Counted from the first letter of the stretch, positions 44,906-53,273 are shown. The stretch is DNA of 64,000 bases from an uncultured Bacilli bacterium (GCA_934098295.1 CAKONV010000007.1:20778-84777), one strand, 5' to 3'. Notes: generated by a model from the sequence alone, not told the origin. Translations and numbers: made by a program.

Positions 44906-44934
44906 ATTATACCAAAGAAAACGCTTTTGTGCAA
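44906..44934 (-). promoter_or_regulatory. Proximal promoter of the long amino-sugar operon
   Basis: On the minus strand TTGCAC (44929-44934), a 17-base spacer, then TATAAT (44906-44911). Confidence 0.82.
44917..44929 (-). promoter_or_regulatory. cre-like operator within the proximal promoter spacer
   Basis: CAAAAGCGTTTTC on the minus strand has the AANCG core of the CcpA consensus with two mismatches at the outer TG. It sits between the -35 and -10, where a bound repressor would exclude polymerase. Confidence 0.5.
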
Positions 44935-45098
44935 ATGATAAACTTAGAAGATTATTGATGGAAGAAAAATATCAAAAATTATCCAAAAATGGTTTATAGA
45001 ATATTGCCTACATAGTAAATTTTAAGAAGCGTTTTAAGTTTTTAAAAGAATTATTTCAATTAATATTATGATTGTTAATGGTAACAAAATAACCTGTA

Positions 45099-45127
45099 AT
45101 TATATCGCTCATTTTTAATATTGTCAA
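45099..45127 (-). promoter_or_regulatory. Distal promoter of the long amino-sugar operon
   Basis: A perfect TTGACA (45122-45127), 17 bases, then a perfect TATAAT (45099-45104) on the minus strand. It would give a leader of about 240 bases before the GH20 start. The gap 44853-45173 otherwise holds the proximal promoter and a weak AAACGCTT element near 45030. Confidence 0.7.
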
Positions 45128-45140
45128 ATTATTATATTTA

Positions 45141-45174
45141 AAAAAATAGGTAAGTTTATACTTACCTATTTTTT
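45141..45174 (-). terminator. Intrinsic terminator after the cytosolic GHL10 gene
   Basis: AAAAAATAGGTAAG (45141-45154) and CTTACCTATTTTTT (45161-45174) form a perfect 14-bp hairpin. The arm reaches the stop codon of the gene. Confidence 0.88.
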
Positions 45175-46445
45175 TATTTATTAGGATTCCACATTTTTTT
45201 TATGTCTTTTAAGGCTGCATCTTTTATTTCATTTTGACCTGGCACTAAATCCCGATATGTGAAGAAAATAGTACCTAAAACATTAGGAAAATTGCAGTTA
45301 AATTTTAATTGGTTTGCAATTTCTTCTTTGTTTTGCCATGTTTCACACGCCCAACCTTCTTTAGAACCCATTTGATATAAGCCCTGACCAATATATAGTT
45401 TCGTTTTTGTTTCATTGCAAATATTACTCCACCACCAAACTACATCATGATAACTTACATCCTTACGGTCAAATGAGAAATAATCTTGAGGAACAACGTA
45501 ATCAATCCATCCTTCCTTCATCCATTTATAAACATCTGAATATAGTTCGCTATAGCATTGTAGTGCACTACTTGCATTATAAGAACCTTTTTCCCAACCA
45601 TCTGGTCTAATGGAACTATTAGTTCTATATACCGCGAAGGGACTGATTCCAAATTCTACTTTTTTATTTGTTTCCTGTTCTAGAGCCTTTAATTTGTCAT
45701 GAACCATTTTTATCATTTTGTCAACATTTGATCTTCTAAAATCATCAAAGCTTTGATTTTCGCCATCGCGATATTTCAAATAATCGTTTCTTTCATCATC
45801 TTCTTTAATTTTAGCATAAGGATAGAAATAGTCATCAATATGGACGCCTTCAACATCATATTTTCTTGCGACTTCTAAGATAGACTCACTAACAAATTCA
45901 ATTACTTCCTTATGGCTTGGTGATAATATTATTTTTCCAGTACCATCTAAAATAGTATGTTCTGGATGTTTTCTCGCAAAGTTTTTTTCATCAAGGCTAG
46001 ATAAATATTCATCTTTGGTAATTTTACCATCCGTAACACTAACATTGCTTACGCGATAAGGATTCATCCAAGCATGTACTTTAATGTTTCTTTTTTTAGC
46101 TTCGTTAATAAAGAATTCTAATACATCAAAACCAGGATTTTTTCCTTCTGTTCCCGTAATGAAACGTGACCAGGGATTTAAATCTGATGGGTAATAAGCA
46201 TCATTTAACGGTCTAACTTGGAAAACTGCCGTATTCATATTATAGCTTTGCATTGTTTCCAAAATGCCTATTAGATATTTCTTATAGTCATCTTTTTCTA
46301 AATTATTAGGAGTATCAATATTTGCAACATTAGAAATCCAGCATCCCCTTACATCATTTTCTTTGAAAACATATTCAGGAATATCAATTTCCTCTTTATT
46401 ATGCCAATATTTAATATATTCTACTGTGTGTCTTTGTAATTTCAT
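45174..46445 (-). CDS. GHL10-family (DUF187) glycoside hydrolase, cytosolic form
   Basis: 423 residues of the PF02638 family. Family segments are VRGCWISNVANIDTP (about 32-46), MNTAVFQVRPLNDAYYPSDLNPWS, VHAWMNPYRVS, VEGVHIDDYFYPY (acidic pair near residue 205) and VDYVVPQDYFSFDR. No signal peptide is seen, unlike its neighbour. The ATG at 46445 is chosen over one at 46454 for spacing from AGGAG. E. coli DigH (YddW) of this family cuts peptide-free peptidoglycan strands. Here the enzyme probably works on imported oligosaccharides (inference). It is the last gene of a three-gene unit. Confidence 0.85.
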   Translation of the reverse strand: MKLQRHTVEYIKYWHNKEEIDIPEYVFKENDVRGCWISNVANIDTPNNLEKDDYKKYLIGILETMQSYNMNTAVFQVRPLNDAYYPSDLNPWSRFITGTEGKNPGFDVLEFFINEAKKRNIKVHAWMNPYRVSNVSVTDGKITKDEYLSSLDEKNFARKHPEHTILDGTGKIILSPSHKEVIEFVSESILEVARKYDVEGVHIDDYFYPYAKIKEDDERNDYLKYRDGENQSFDDFRRSNVDKMIKMVHDKLKALEQETNKKVEFGISPFAVYRTNSSIRPDGWEKGSYNASSALQCYSELYSDVYKWMKEGWIDYVVPQDYFSFDRKDVSYHDVVWWWSNICNETKTKLYIGQGLYQMGSKEGWACETWQNKEEIANQLKFNCNFPNVLGTIFFTYRDLVPGQNEIKDAALKDIKKMWNPNK

Positions 46446-46446
46446 T

Positions 46447-48684
46447 TTAGTCATCTCTCCTTTTAAATTTTATGATAAACAAAGTTAAGCTAGCTAGTAA
46501 AGAGATATAAGTACCTGTTTTTTTCTTGTTACATTTTTTACTTTCCTCTTTCTTGTTATCATCTTTTGTTTCTTTATTATCATCCTGAGTAGGATTTTCT
46601 ATTGGCAGTTCTTTCACTAAGTTAAAGCTTTCCGTTTCAAATATTGTTTCATTTTGGTCATCTTTAACCGTAATGATAAATTTCAAATTTTCCATAGGGA
46701 CTGCATAAGCATCAAAAGTATATTTAACCATATTATTGGTAACTTTTGTTCCTTCTTTTACTAACTCATAAGTATCACTACCTTTAATAATTTTTAATGA
46801 ATAAGTTAAAGGATCATTTTCTGCATCCGTTATTATAAAATTCACATCTATCTTTGACTTTACCAAATAATTTTTCTTTAATTCTTCTTCTAATTTTATG
46901 GCAGGTTTTTGATTTTTATATGCTTTTGTTAAATCAACTACATAAGCTGAAGAATATGGTTTATTATCATATCCATAAGTTATTAATTTATAAGACTTAT
47001 TAGGAACAGCTTCAAAAGTAATTTGATTATCGCCTTTTAAAACTCTACTAATGACTTTATCATCTTCACAAATAGCATAGGCTTTAGCGTTATCAACTTG
47101 ATTAAATGTTAGCGTATAAGTACCATTAGTGTTTTGGTCAAGTTTTACTCCCTCCGCAAATGATGTTGCTTTTTCATAAGAATATGAATCATATATAGGG
47201 GTTAAGGCTGCCATTTTCCAAGTATTCTCTCTAACATAGTCAGTTGCTTGTTTGCCAATTCCTTTAATTGTTGATTCATAGCGGAAACAAACGTATCCAG
47301 ATACATTATATTTCTTAGAATAATTCCATCTTATTTGATAAGATATTTCGGATTTAGTAGCTTTACCACTTTTCGCCCATTCATCTATTTGATAAGTTGG
47401 AGTACCCATATATAATTTTACCTTAGTAGATGCGACAGTAGAACTCCACCATCTAACGATACGGTTATAATTTCCATTAGGATATCCCGATTCTGAACTT
47501 CCAAGATATGTATAATTTTGAGGAACAATATAGTCTAACCAGTTTTCTAAAACCCATTTTCTTGTATCAGCATAAAGATCGGAATATGAATAGTAGTTGT
47601 TACAAGGTTCTGGTTCTCCTCCTTCAGCTCCTCGAGGGGAACCTACCGGACAGTTTTCAATAGCAGGAGCCCATGATGAACAAGGACTAATACCAAATGC
47701 ACATTTTGTCTTTGAGGTTTCATTTCTTTTACGAATAATATCACTCAAGCTATGTATTAGATTATTAACATTTTCTCTTCTAAAATTGTATATATCAAGT
47801 TCTCCACCAGCTTTTTTATATTCTAAATAATCACTCATATCAATGTTTGGTTCCGTCGAGAAAGTATATCCTTTGTACGTATCATTAGTTCCCGAATATG
47901 ATGTGGTTGCTGGATAAAAGTAATCATCAAAGTGTATTCCATCTAATTCATAATTAGTTATTAATTCTTCAATGGTATTATTCAAGTTATTAATTGTTGA
48001 ACTAGCAGCAGGGTTTAAAACATAGTTTCCTTCAGTACCAAGTACTACAGCATGATTCAATTCTTCGCCATCATAAAAAATAGGATTGTCGACAACGTTA
48101 TTATATTTTGATGCTATAGTTTTAAGATTATTAAAAAATGACGTTTTTTTCGTCTTTAGTTCATTCTCATCATAATCAGCAATGTAAGAAAATCCCGTAA
48201 CATTATCGCTTTTAATATAATTAAAACCAACATCAGTAGTTGATGCACGATAAGGATTTAGCCAAGCATGGTATTCCATGCCTTCATTGTGAGTTACTTC
48301 AATCATCCATGCAAGAGGATCCCATCCAGGATCAATGCCGAAACCTACAAGGTATTGGCTCCATGGATTGTATTTTGATGGATAAAAAGCATCATTACAT
48401 GGTCTTACTTGAAAAATAATTGTGTTCATTCCATTATTTTTAGAATTTTCTAAAATCGTTAAATAGTTTTGTTTCCATTCTTCGATGGCGCTACTGGAAC
48501 TACCCATTTGTTTTTCAATATCCATATTACCAACCGTACAAACCCATACAGCTCTTAGTTCTTCTGTTGCTTCTTCATATTCTTTTATTTTTGGTGGTGT
48601 CCAACCAAAAACAATTGTTGAAATATTTAAAAGACTCAAAAGAATGGTAAGAGTTACCGTTATAAACTTTAAAATTTTTTTCAC
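46447..48684 (-). CDS. GHL10-family glycoside hydrolase, secreted and C-terminally anchored
   Basis: 745 residues with a GTG start behind AGGAG. It has a signal peptide (FITVTLTILLSLLNISTIVFG), then the catalytic GHL10 domain at about 38-470 with LRAVWVCTVGNMDIEKQMG, IIFQVRPCNDAFYPSKYNPWS, YHAWLNPYR, LDGIHFDDYFYP and LDYIVPQNYTYLG. A fibronectin-like region (about 510-590) and a cadherin-like segment (VNFIITDAENDPLTYSLKI) follow. The tail has Cys718 in ESKKCNKKK, a hydrophobic YISLLASLTLFII and basic KFKRRDD. It probably cuts glycan strands outside the cell and holds them near the importers. Confidence 0.85.
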   Translation of the reverse strand: MKKILKFITVTLTILLSLLNISTIVFGWTPPKIKEYEEATEELRAVWVCTVGNMDIEKQMGSSSSAIEEWKQNYLTILENSKNNGMNTIIFQVRPCNDAFYPSKYNPWSQYLVGFGIDPGWDPLAWMIEVTHNEGMEYHAWLNPYRASTTDVGFNYIKSDNVTGFSYIADYDENELKTKKTSFFNNLKTIASKYNNVVDNPIFYDGEELNHAVVLGTEGNYVLNPAASSTINNLNNTIEELITNYELDGIHFDDYFYPATTSYSGTNDTYKGYTFSTEPNIDMSDYLEYKKAGGELDIYNFRRENVNNLIHSLSDIIRKRNETSKTKCAFGISPCSSWAPAIENCPVGSPRGAEGGEPEPCNNYYSYSDLYADTRKWVLENWLDYIVPQNYTYLGSSESGYPNGNYNRIVRWWSSTVASTKVKLYMGTPTYQIDEWAKSGKATKSEISYQIRWNYSKKYNVSGYVCFRYESTIKGIGKQATDYVRENTWKMAALTPIYDSYSYEKATSFAEGVKLDQNTNGTYTLTFNQVDNAKAYAICEDDKVISRVLKGDNQITFEAVPNKSYKLITYGYDNKPYSSAYVVDLTKAYKNQKPAIKLEEELKKNYLVKSKIDVNFIITDAENDPLTYSLKIIKGSDTYELVKEGTKVTNNMVKYTFDAYAVPMENLKFIITVKDDQNETIFETESFNLVKELPIENPTQDDNKETKDDNKKEESKKCNKKKTGTYISLLASLTLFIIKFKRRDD

Positions 48685-48688
48685 CTTT

Positions 48689-49588
48689 TTATTCTCCTAA
48701 AATCTCGTTTTTCATTCTTAAATAATTTTTATAAGCTATTTTTTCAACATCTTCTTTTTTGTATCCTCTTGACTCTAATTCTTTAATAATATTTTGACAA
48801 TCAGCATGAGTAACTAAATCATCTAAATTATCACTTTTACCAGTTTTTATACCACCATAGCTAGGTAAGTAATCCATCATGTCTAAGCCAAGCATAACAT
48901 GATCAATATCTAGTTTATTGACTAAATAATCAATTTGATCTACAAAGCCTTTAACATTTTGTTTAGTCTCGTCTTTGCTGACAAAATTTCTAGCACTGTT
49001 TACGCCTACATATCCATGTTTTTTCTTTAACACGTCTAATTGTTCGTCATTTAAATTACGACGATGATCACTCAAAGAATATGCACAAGAATGACTAGCA
49101 ATTACAGGTTTTTTTACATAGTTTAAAACATCATAAAAGCTTTTAACATTCAAATGTGATACATCAACAATCATTTTATTTTCTTCCATAAAATCTAAGA
49201 ATTTTTTTCCTTCTTCTTTTAATCCATGGTCTTTATCTCCAGCCACTCCTGTAGCTAGATGATTTTCTTCATTCCATGTAAGCATAGCATGACGTACACC
49301 TAAGTCATATAATTTTTTAAAAGTGGCAAGGTCTTTAACATTTCTTAGTCCTTCTAACCCATATACAACATCATACATATCTTTATATGGAGCAAATTCT
49401 TTTAACGCAATATTGTATGCTTCTAGAACATCAAAATCATGTTCACTATAAACTACCCAAATACCACCTTTTAATTCGCCTTTTTGCATATTATCTTGAT
49501 GATATGTTGCAAAAATGTTTTTTTCATTATTTAAATGTCTTTCGTAAAGATTAGAGAAGACATCTGAATGAGTATCATAAATTTTCAT
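48689..49588 (-). CDS. Membrane dipeptidase-type (peptidase M19) zinc dipeptidase
   Basis: 299 residues of the renal-dipeptidase family, zinc enzymes that split dipeptides, often with a D-amino acid. Metal ligands are visible: His7 and Asp9 in YDTHSDVF, Glu in VYGLEGLRN, and the two His in PVIASHSCAYSLSDHRRNL. MLGLDMMDYL follows. It has no signal peptide. It is the first gene of the unit with the two GHL10 enzymes, behind an extended -10 promoter and an AAAGGAG site. D-Ala-containing dipeptides from cell-wall peptides are a plausible substrate. Confidence 0.9.
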   Translation of the reverse strand: MKIYDTHSDVFSNLYERHLNNEKNIFATYHQDNMQKGELKGGIWVVYSEHDFDVLEAYNIALKEFAPYKDMYDVVYGLEGLRNVKDLATFKKLYDLGVRHAMLTWNEENHLATGVAGDKDHGLKEEGKKFLDFMEENKMIVDVSHLNVKSFYDVLNYVKKPVIASHSCAYSLSDHRRNLNDEQLDVLKKKHGYVGVNSARNFVSKDETKQNVKGFVDQIDYLVNKLDIDHVMLGLDMMDYLPSYGGIKTGKSDNLDDLVTHADCQNIIKELESRGYKKEDVEKIAYKNYLRMKNEILGE

Positions 49589-49619
49589 ATTTTTTACTCC
49601 TTTACACCTTTTTTACTTC

Positions 49620-49628
49620 ATTATAGCA
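49620..49628 (-). promoter_or_regulatory. Extended -10 promoter of the dipeptidase-GHL10 unit
   Basis: TGCTATAAT on the minus strand (TATAAT 49620-49625). A TTGGTG 18 bases upstream could serve as a weak -35. Confidence 0.6.
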
Positions 49629-49659
49629 CATAAAAAATAAAAACACCAAGATAACGGCT

Positions 49660-49692
49660 TTTAAAAAAAAGAAGCAAGCGCTTCTTTTTTCT
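49660..49692 (-). terminator. Intrinsic terminator after the AmiE-like gene
   Basis: AAAAAAGAAGC (49665-49675) and GCTTCTTTTTT (49680-49690) form a short perfect hairpin with T-runs. Confidence 0.8.
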
Positions 49693-49694
49693 TG

Positions 49695-50771
49695 TTAATT
49701 GAAATATTCTAAATGGGTCATTATGTAATTAGCAAGACATGCTCTATAGTGGAGATGTTTAGCATTATTTCTAGTAGGGTGAACTCTATTTGTTAGGAAA
49801 ACGAAACCTATACCATTGTCTTTGTCAATAAATACATTGGTACCCGTAAATCCTGTATGTAAAATGGTATTACGACTTACTAATTCTCCAGCCGCTGAGT
49901 ATGGATCTAAAGTTTGCCAACCTAAACAACGGGCCTTAGGATAGACTTCCACACCATCATATTCTTTAACTTGTACTTCAAACAATTTATTAACTGTGGT
50001 TTTAGATAAAATTTGTTTACCATTATATATTCCATCATTTAATATCATTTGAACAAAATGAACCATATCAGGAGATGTTGAGAAAAGTCCTGCATGTCCA
50101 GCTACTCCTCCCAAACTAAAAGCAGTTTCATCATGTACATAACCTTTAACATAACCGTGATAGCTTTCATCATCACGATATTCGGTTGCGGCACATCTAA
50201 TTTTATCTTGTGGTAAATATCCAGTATCTTTCATTTCTAAGGGGATAAAAACATTTTCCTTGGCATATTCGTTTAATTTCATTTTTGTTACTACTTCTAC
50301 AATCTTTCCAAGAAGAATATAATTGATATCTGAATAACTGATTTTCTTTCCAGGAATGTACATTAGTTCTGCCTCATTGTATATTTTATTCCAAATATCT
50401 TCTGCCGTTAAAATGTCTTTTCTTCCATATATACCCTCAGGTAGACCTGATGTATGGGTTAAAAGATTCCAAATTGTGATGTCTTTAAACTTAAAAAGAG
50501 GCAGATACATATTAACACTATCATAAATTCTAATTAGGCCCTTTTCAACAAGTTGCATAATACAAGTTGTTGTACATATTACTTTTGTAAGTGAAGCCAT
50601 GTCATAAATAGTATCAACGGTGTTTTCAATTTTTTCTTCATATAGTTCTTTGTAGCCAAGACTTCCTAGCGTAACTTTATTTTTGCTAACAATAGCATAA
50701 GTCGCTCCAGGAAAGGCTCCATCAGCAATTGCTCTTTCGATGATTGATTCAAATTCTTTTTTACAGTCCAT
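49695..50771 (-). CDS. Class C beta-lactamase-like serine hydrolase, possibly AmiE-type muramyl amidase
   Basis: 358 residues. Penicillin-recognising-enzyme motifs are Ser60-L-T-Lys63 (SxxK), Tyr146-S-D in ISYSDINYILLGK, and HTGFTGT near the C-terminus in the KTG position. There is no signal peptide. In Bacillus the same fold serves as AmiE (YbbE), which removes peptides from MurNAc and is encoded with NagZ and NamZ. Homologues of both are in this window, which supports the same job here. A plain esterase or D-aminopeptidase remains possible. The ATG at 50771 follows the tyrS stop; an ATG at 50783 lacks a ribosome-binding site. Confidence 0.75.
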   Translation of the reverse strand: MDCKKEFESIIERAIADGAFPGATYAIVSKNKVTLGSLGYKELYEEKIENTVDTIYDMASLTKVICTTTCIMQLVEKGLIRIYDSVNMYLPLFKFKDITIWNLLTHTSGLPEGIYGRKDILTAEDIWNKIYNEAELMYIPGKKISYSDINYILLGKIVEVVTKMKLNEYAKENVFIPLEMKDTGYLPQDKIRCAATEYRDDESYHGYVKGYVHDETAFSLGGVAGHAGLFSTSPDMVHFVQMILNDGIYNGKQILSKTTVNKLFEVQVKEYDGVEVYPKARCLGWQTLDPYSAAGELVSRNTILHTGFTGTNVFIDKDNGIGFVFLTNRVHPTRNNAKHLHYRACLANYIMTHLEYFN

Positions 50772-50772
50772 A

Positions 50773-52008
50773 CTATTCACCATGTTTTAAAACATAATAA
50801 TTTTTCTTTCCTCTACGGATGATTGTATATATATCACCAATTGTATCTTTTGAAGTTAAAACAGCGTTCAAGTCTTTATTAACAACACCGTTGACTAAAA
50901 TACTACCAGCATTAATAAACTCTCTTGCTTCTCTTTTAGAACTTGCAGCCTTAACTAGTACTAATGCATCAATTAAGTTTATATCTTCATTAATATTTAC
51001 TTGAGGTAATCCTTCAAAGCCCATAGCGATTTCTTCTTTTGACAAATCAGCAATTTTACCACTAAATAAAGCTTCACTCAATCTTACAGCTTGTTCATAA
51101 GCTTCTTTACCATGAATCATAACTGTTAATTCTTTCGCTAAAGCTTTTTGGGCTTCTCTTAAATGTGGTGAAGTTTTGAATGATTCTTCCAATTTTTCAT
51201 TTTCTTCTTTTGTCAAGAAAGTGAATTGTTTCAATTCTTTTATAACATCAGCATCAGGAGTATTCAACCAAAATTGGTAAAAAGCATATGGAGATGTTTT
51301 TTCTTTGTCAAGCCATACAGCCCCACCTTCAGTTTTGCCAAACTTAGTACCATCACTCTTTGTGAAAAGAGGAGCCGTAATGCCACCAGCAAAAGCTTCT
51401 GTACCATGTAATTTACGAATTAATTCTAGTCCACTTGTAATATTTCCCCATTGATCTTGACCACCTATTTGCATTGTACAATTATGTTCTTCAAATAAAT
51501 GACAAAAGTCTAAAGCTTGTAATATTTGGTATGTAAATTCTGTATAAGAAATTCCACTATCCAATCTTGATTTTACTGTTTCTTTGTTAATCATATAATT
51601 TACGTTAAATAGTTTTCCATATTTTCTTAAAAAACTAATTAAATCTAATTTTGATAGCCATTCATAGTTATTAACCATTTCACAGTTAAACAAATTCTTA
51701 ACTTGATTATATAACTTTGTGGCATTGGAATCTATTTGTTCTTTTGTAAGCATCTTTCTTTCAGCCGTAGGCTTAGGATCACCGATAAATCCAGTTCCTC
51801 CCCCAATTAATAGAATGGGGTGATGGCCATACTTTTCTAATCTTTTTGCGAGAATAAATACTAATAAATGTCCTACATGAAGGCTATCTCCAGTAGGGTC
51901 AGTTCCTAAATAGAAAGTAACTTTATCATTGTTTAATTTATCGATTACTTTTTCATCAGTAACACTATGTACTAATCCACGCCATTCTAATTCTTCATAT
52001 AAATTCAT
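50773..52008 (-). CDS. tyrS: Tyrosine--tRNA ligase
   Basis: A class I synthetase of 411 residues that charges tRNA-Tyr. It has MNLYEELEWRGLV at the N-terminus, the HIGH-type motif HVGHLL, the GGGTGFIGDP loop, YTEFTYQILQALDF, GGQDQWGNITSG, the KMSKS-type loop KFGKT and a C-terminal S4 domain (ALVLVKAASSKREAREFINAGSILVNG). The ATG at 52008 is preferred to one at 52014 because AGAGG stands 9 bases before it. A T-box controls it. The following serine-hydrolase gene begins within or just after its stop, so the two are probably co-transcribed. Confidence 0.96.
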   Translation of the reverse strand: MNLYEELEWRGLVHSVTDEKVIDKLNNDKVTFYLGTDPTGDSLHVGHLLVFILAKRLEKYGHHPILLIGGGTGFIGDPKPTAERKMLTKEQIDSNATKLYNQVKNLFNCEMVNNYEWLSKLDLISFLRKYGKLFNVNYMINKETVKSRLDSGISYTEFTYQILQALDFCHLFEEHNCTMQIGGQDQWGNITSGLELIRKLHGTEAFAGGITAPLFTKSDGTKFGKTEGGAVWLDKEKTSPYAFYQFWLNTPDADVIKELKQFTFLTKEENEKLEESFKTSPHLREAQKALAKELTVMIHGKEAYEQAVRLSEALFSGKIADLSKEEIAMGFEGLPQVNINEDINLIDALVLVKAASSKREAREFINAGSILVNGVVNKDLNAVLTSKDTIGDIYTIIRRGKKNYYVLKHGE

Positions 52009-52044
52009 TTTCATATACCTCTTTCATAAATTATTCATTTGTAT

Positions 52045-52225
52045 TTTAAAGAAAAAACGCCCTTAGAAAATTCTAAGGACGAAAATATATTTCCGCGGTA
52101 CCACCTTAATTCAGAAAAAACAGTCTGCACTCTAAATAATATATTTTATTTTATGTAATTCATTTTATTAACTAGGTATTTTCTCACCAACCAAATACTC
52201 TCTTTTTTCCATTAATAAAACTACT
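52045..52225 (-). promoter_or_regulatory. T-box leader of tyrS, beginning inside the ccpA stop region
   Basis: The antiterminator core AAGGTGGTACCGCGG is on the minus strand at 52093-52107. The terminator pairs CGTCCTTAGAA (52071-52081) with TTCTAAGGGCG (52058-52068) and ends in T6. In stem I the AGTA element (52222-52225) overlaps the ccpA stop. A perfect TTTTATTAA/TTAATAAAA helix follows, and its 3' end runs into GAATTACAT, giving TAC (Tyr) at 52155-52157 as the likely specifier. TTGGTTGGTGAG fits the distal loop. Confidence 0.93.
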
Positions 52226-53273
52226 TCTTTGTTGATTGACGTTCGATTACGCTATAATCAACATAAACGTTTGTATTGATTTCTTCTTTTTCTTCAGAAT
52301 TATAGTCATAATTCATAAGTTTTGTTAACAAATCCATTGCCTCTTCACCAATATCATAGATTGGTGTATTAACAGTTGTTAAAGTAGGACGAGATAGTTC
52401 GGCATATTTAGTATTTTGGAAACCAATAACTTGAGTTTCTTCAGGAATGCTAATATGCATTAAACGAGCTACATTAATAAATGAAACAGCCATTGAATCA
52501 CGAACAACAATTGCAACCTCAGGATGTTCTTCTTTTAGTAATTCTCTATATATTTTTTCATTTAATTCAGGTTGTCCTGGAACATTTTTAACACATGGTT
52601 CTAGTCCAGCTTCTTCCATAGCCTTTTTATATCCATCTACTTTTAAATCATTAACAACATACTTACGTATTGTTGAAATAAACCAAATTTTCTTGTTTCC
52701 TCGTTTTATCATCGCTTTGGTTATTTCATATGCTGCTTTAAAATTATCAATGGAAACAAAAGGAATATTAGGATCGCTACATACCGTGTTAGTTAGAACG
52801 ACTGGCACACTACTTGATCTAATAATATCTAAGTGTTCATCGGTAATTTCATCGTTAATGTATAAAACACCATCTACAACTGATGACATCAAAGTTTGCC
52901 AAAATTCTTTTTCGTTTTCTTTACTATTGCCAGTCTCTTTGGTGTTAACACTCTTGTTTACAAATAATCTTAACAAATATCCACGGCGATACGCACAATC
53001 GGCAATACCATCAACCATACCGGCAATTGAACTTCTCGTAAGTTCGGGAACAACAACAGCAACTGTTGTAGATCTACTACTAGCTAAACTTTTAGCATTA
53101 AGATTAGGCTTATAACCACGTTCTTTGATAATCTTTTCAATACGTTCTCTAGTTTCTGGTTTTACCTTTTCAGGATGGTTTGTAACTCTAGATACCGTAG
53201 CTAAACTAACTCCTGCTGCTAATGCAACTTCCATAATTGTGGTTTGAGTCATACGTTTGTTGTCTAACTTCAT
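52221..53273 (-). CDS. ccpA: Catabolite control protein A (LacI/GalR family)
   Basis: 350 residues. A LacI-type helix-turn-helix (TTIMEVALAAGVSLATVSRVTNHPEKVKPETRERI) and hinge (YKPNLNAKSLASS) are followed by the sugar-binding-like effector domain. The C-terminus RPTLTTVNTPIYDIGEEAMDLLTKLMN ... VIERQSTKK is close to Bacillus CcpA, which ends in EFRQSTK. The gene lies between murC and tyrS as in Bacillus, which supports orthology over a local sugar repressor. AGGAGG is 7 bases before the ATG at 53273. An in-frame TTG at 53279 is too close to it. It would bind cre sites with HPr-Ser-P; two such sequences lie on the amino-sugar promoters of this window. Confidence 0.85.
   Translation of the reverse strand: MKLDNKRMTQTTIMEVALAAGVSLATVSRVTNHPEKVKPETRERIEKIIKERGYKPNLNAKSLASSRSTTVAVVVPELTRSSIAGMVDGIADCAYRRGYLLRLFVNKSVNTKETGNSKENEKEFWQTLMSSVVDGVLYINDEITDEHLDIIRSSSVPVVLTNTVCSDPNIPFVSIDNFKAAYEITKAMIKRGNKKIWFISTIRKYVVNDLKVDGYKKAMEEAGLEPCVKNVPGQPELNEKIYRELLKEEHPEVAIVVRDSMAVSFINVARLMHISIPEETQVIGFQNTKYAELSRPTLTTVNTPIYDIGEEAMDLLTKLMNYDYNSEEKEEINTNVYVDYSVIERQSTKK

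Noticed and set aside
44808..44999. Small plus-strand frame at the start of the long operon
   Set aside because: It runs through the promoter, the cre-like element and the GH20 start, and lacks a ribosome-binding site.
45025..45038. AAACGCTT between the two promoters of the long operon as a cre site
   Set aside because: It shares only the core and fails at most outer positions, so I mention it but do not call it.
49660..49692. AAGCGCTT near the AmiE-like gene as a further cre site
   Set aside because: It is the tip of a terminator hairpin and lacks the outer TG/CA bases of the consensus.
52447..53115. Open frame of 222 codons on the plus strand, antisense to ccpA
   Set aside because: It has no ribosome-binding site or family motifs, its composition is that of a reversed gene, and ccpA on the other strand is unmistakable.
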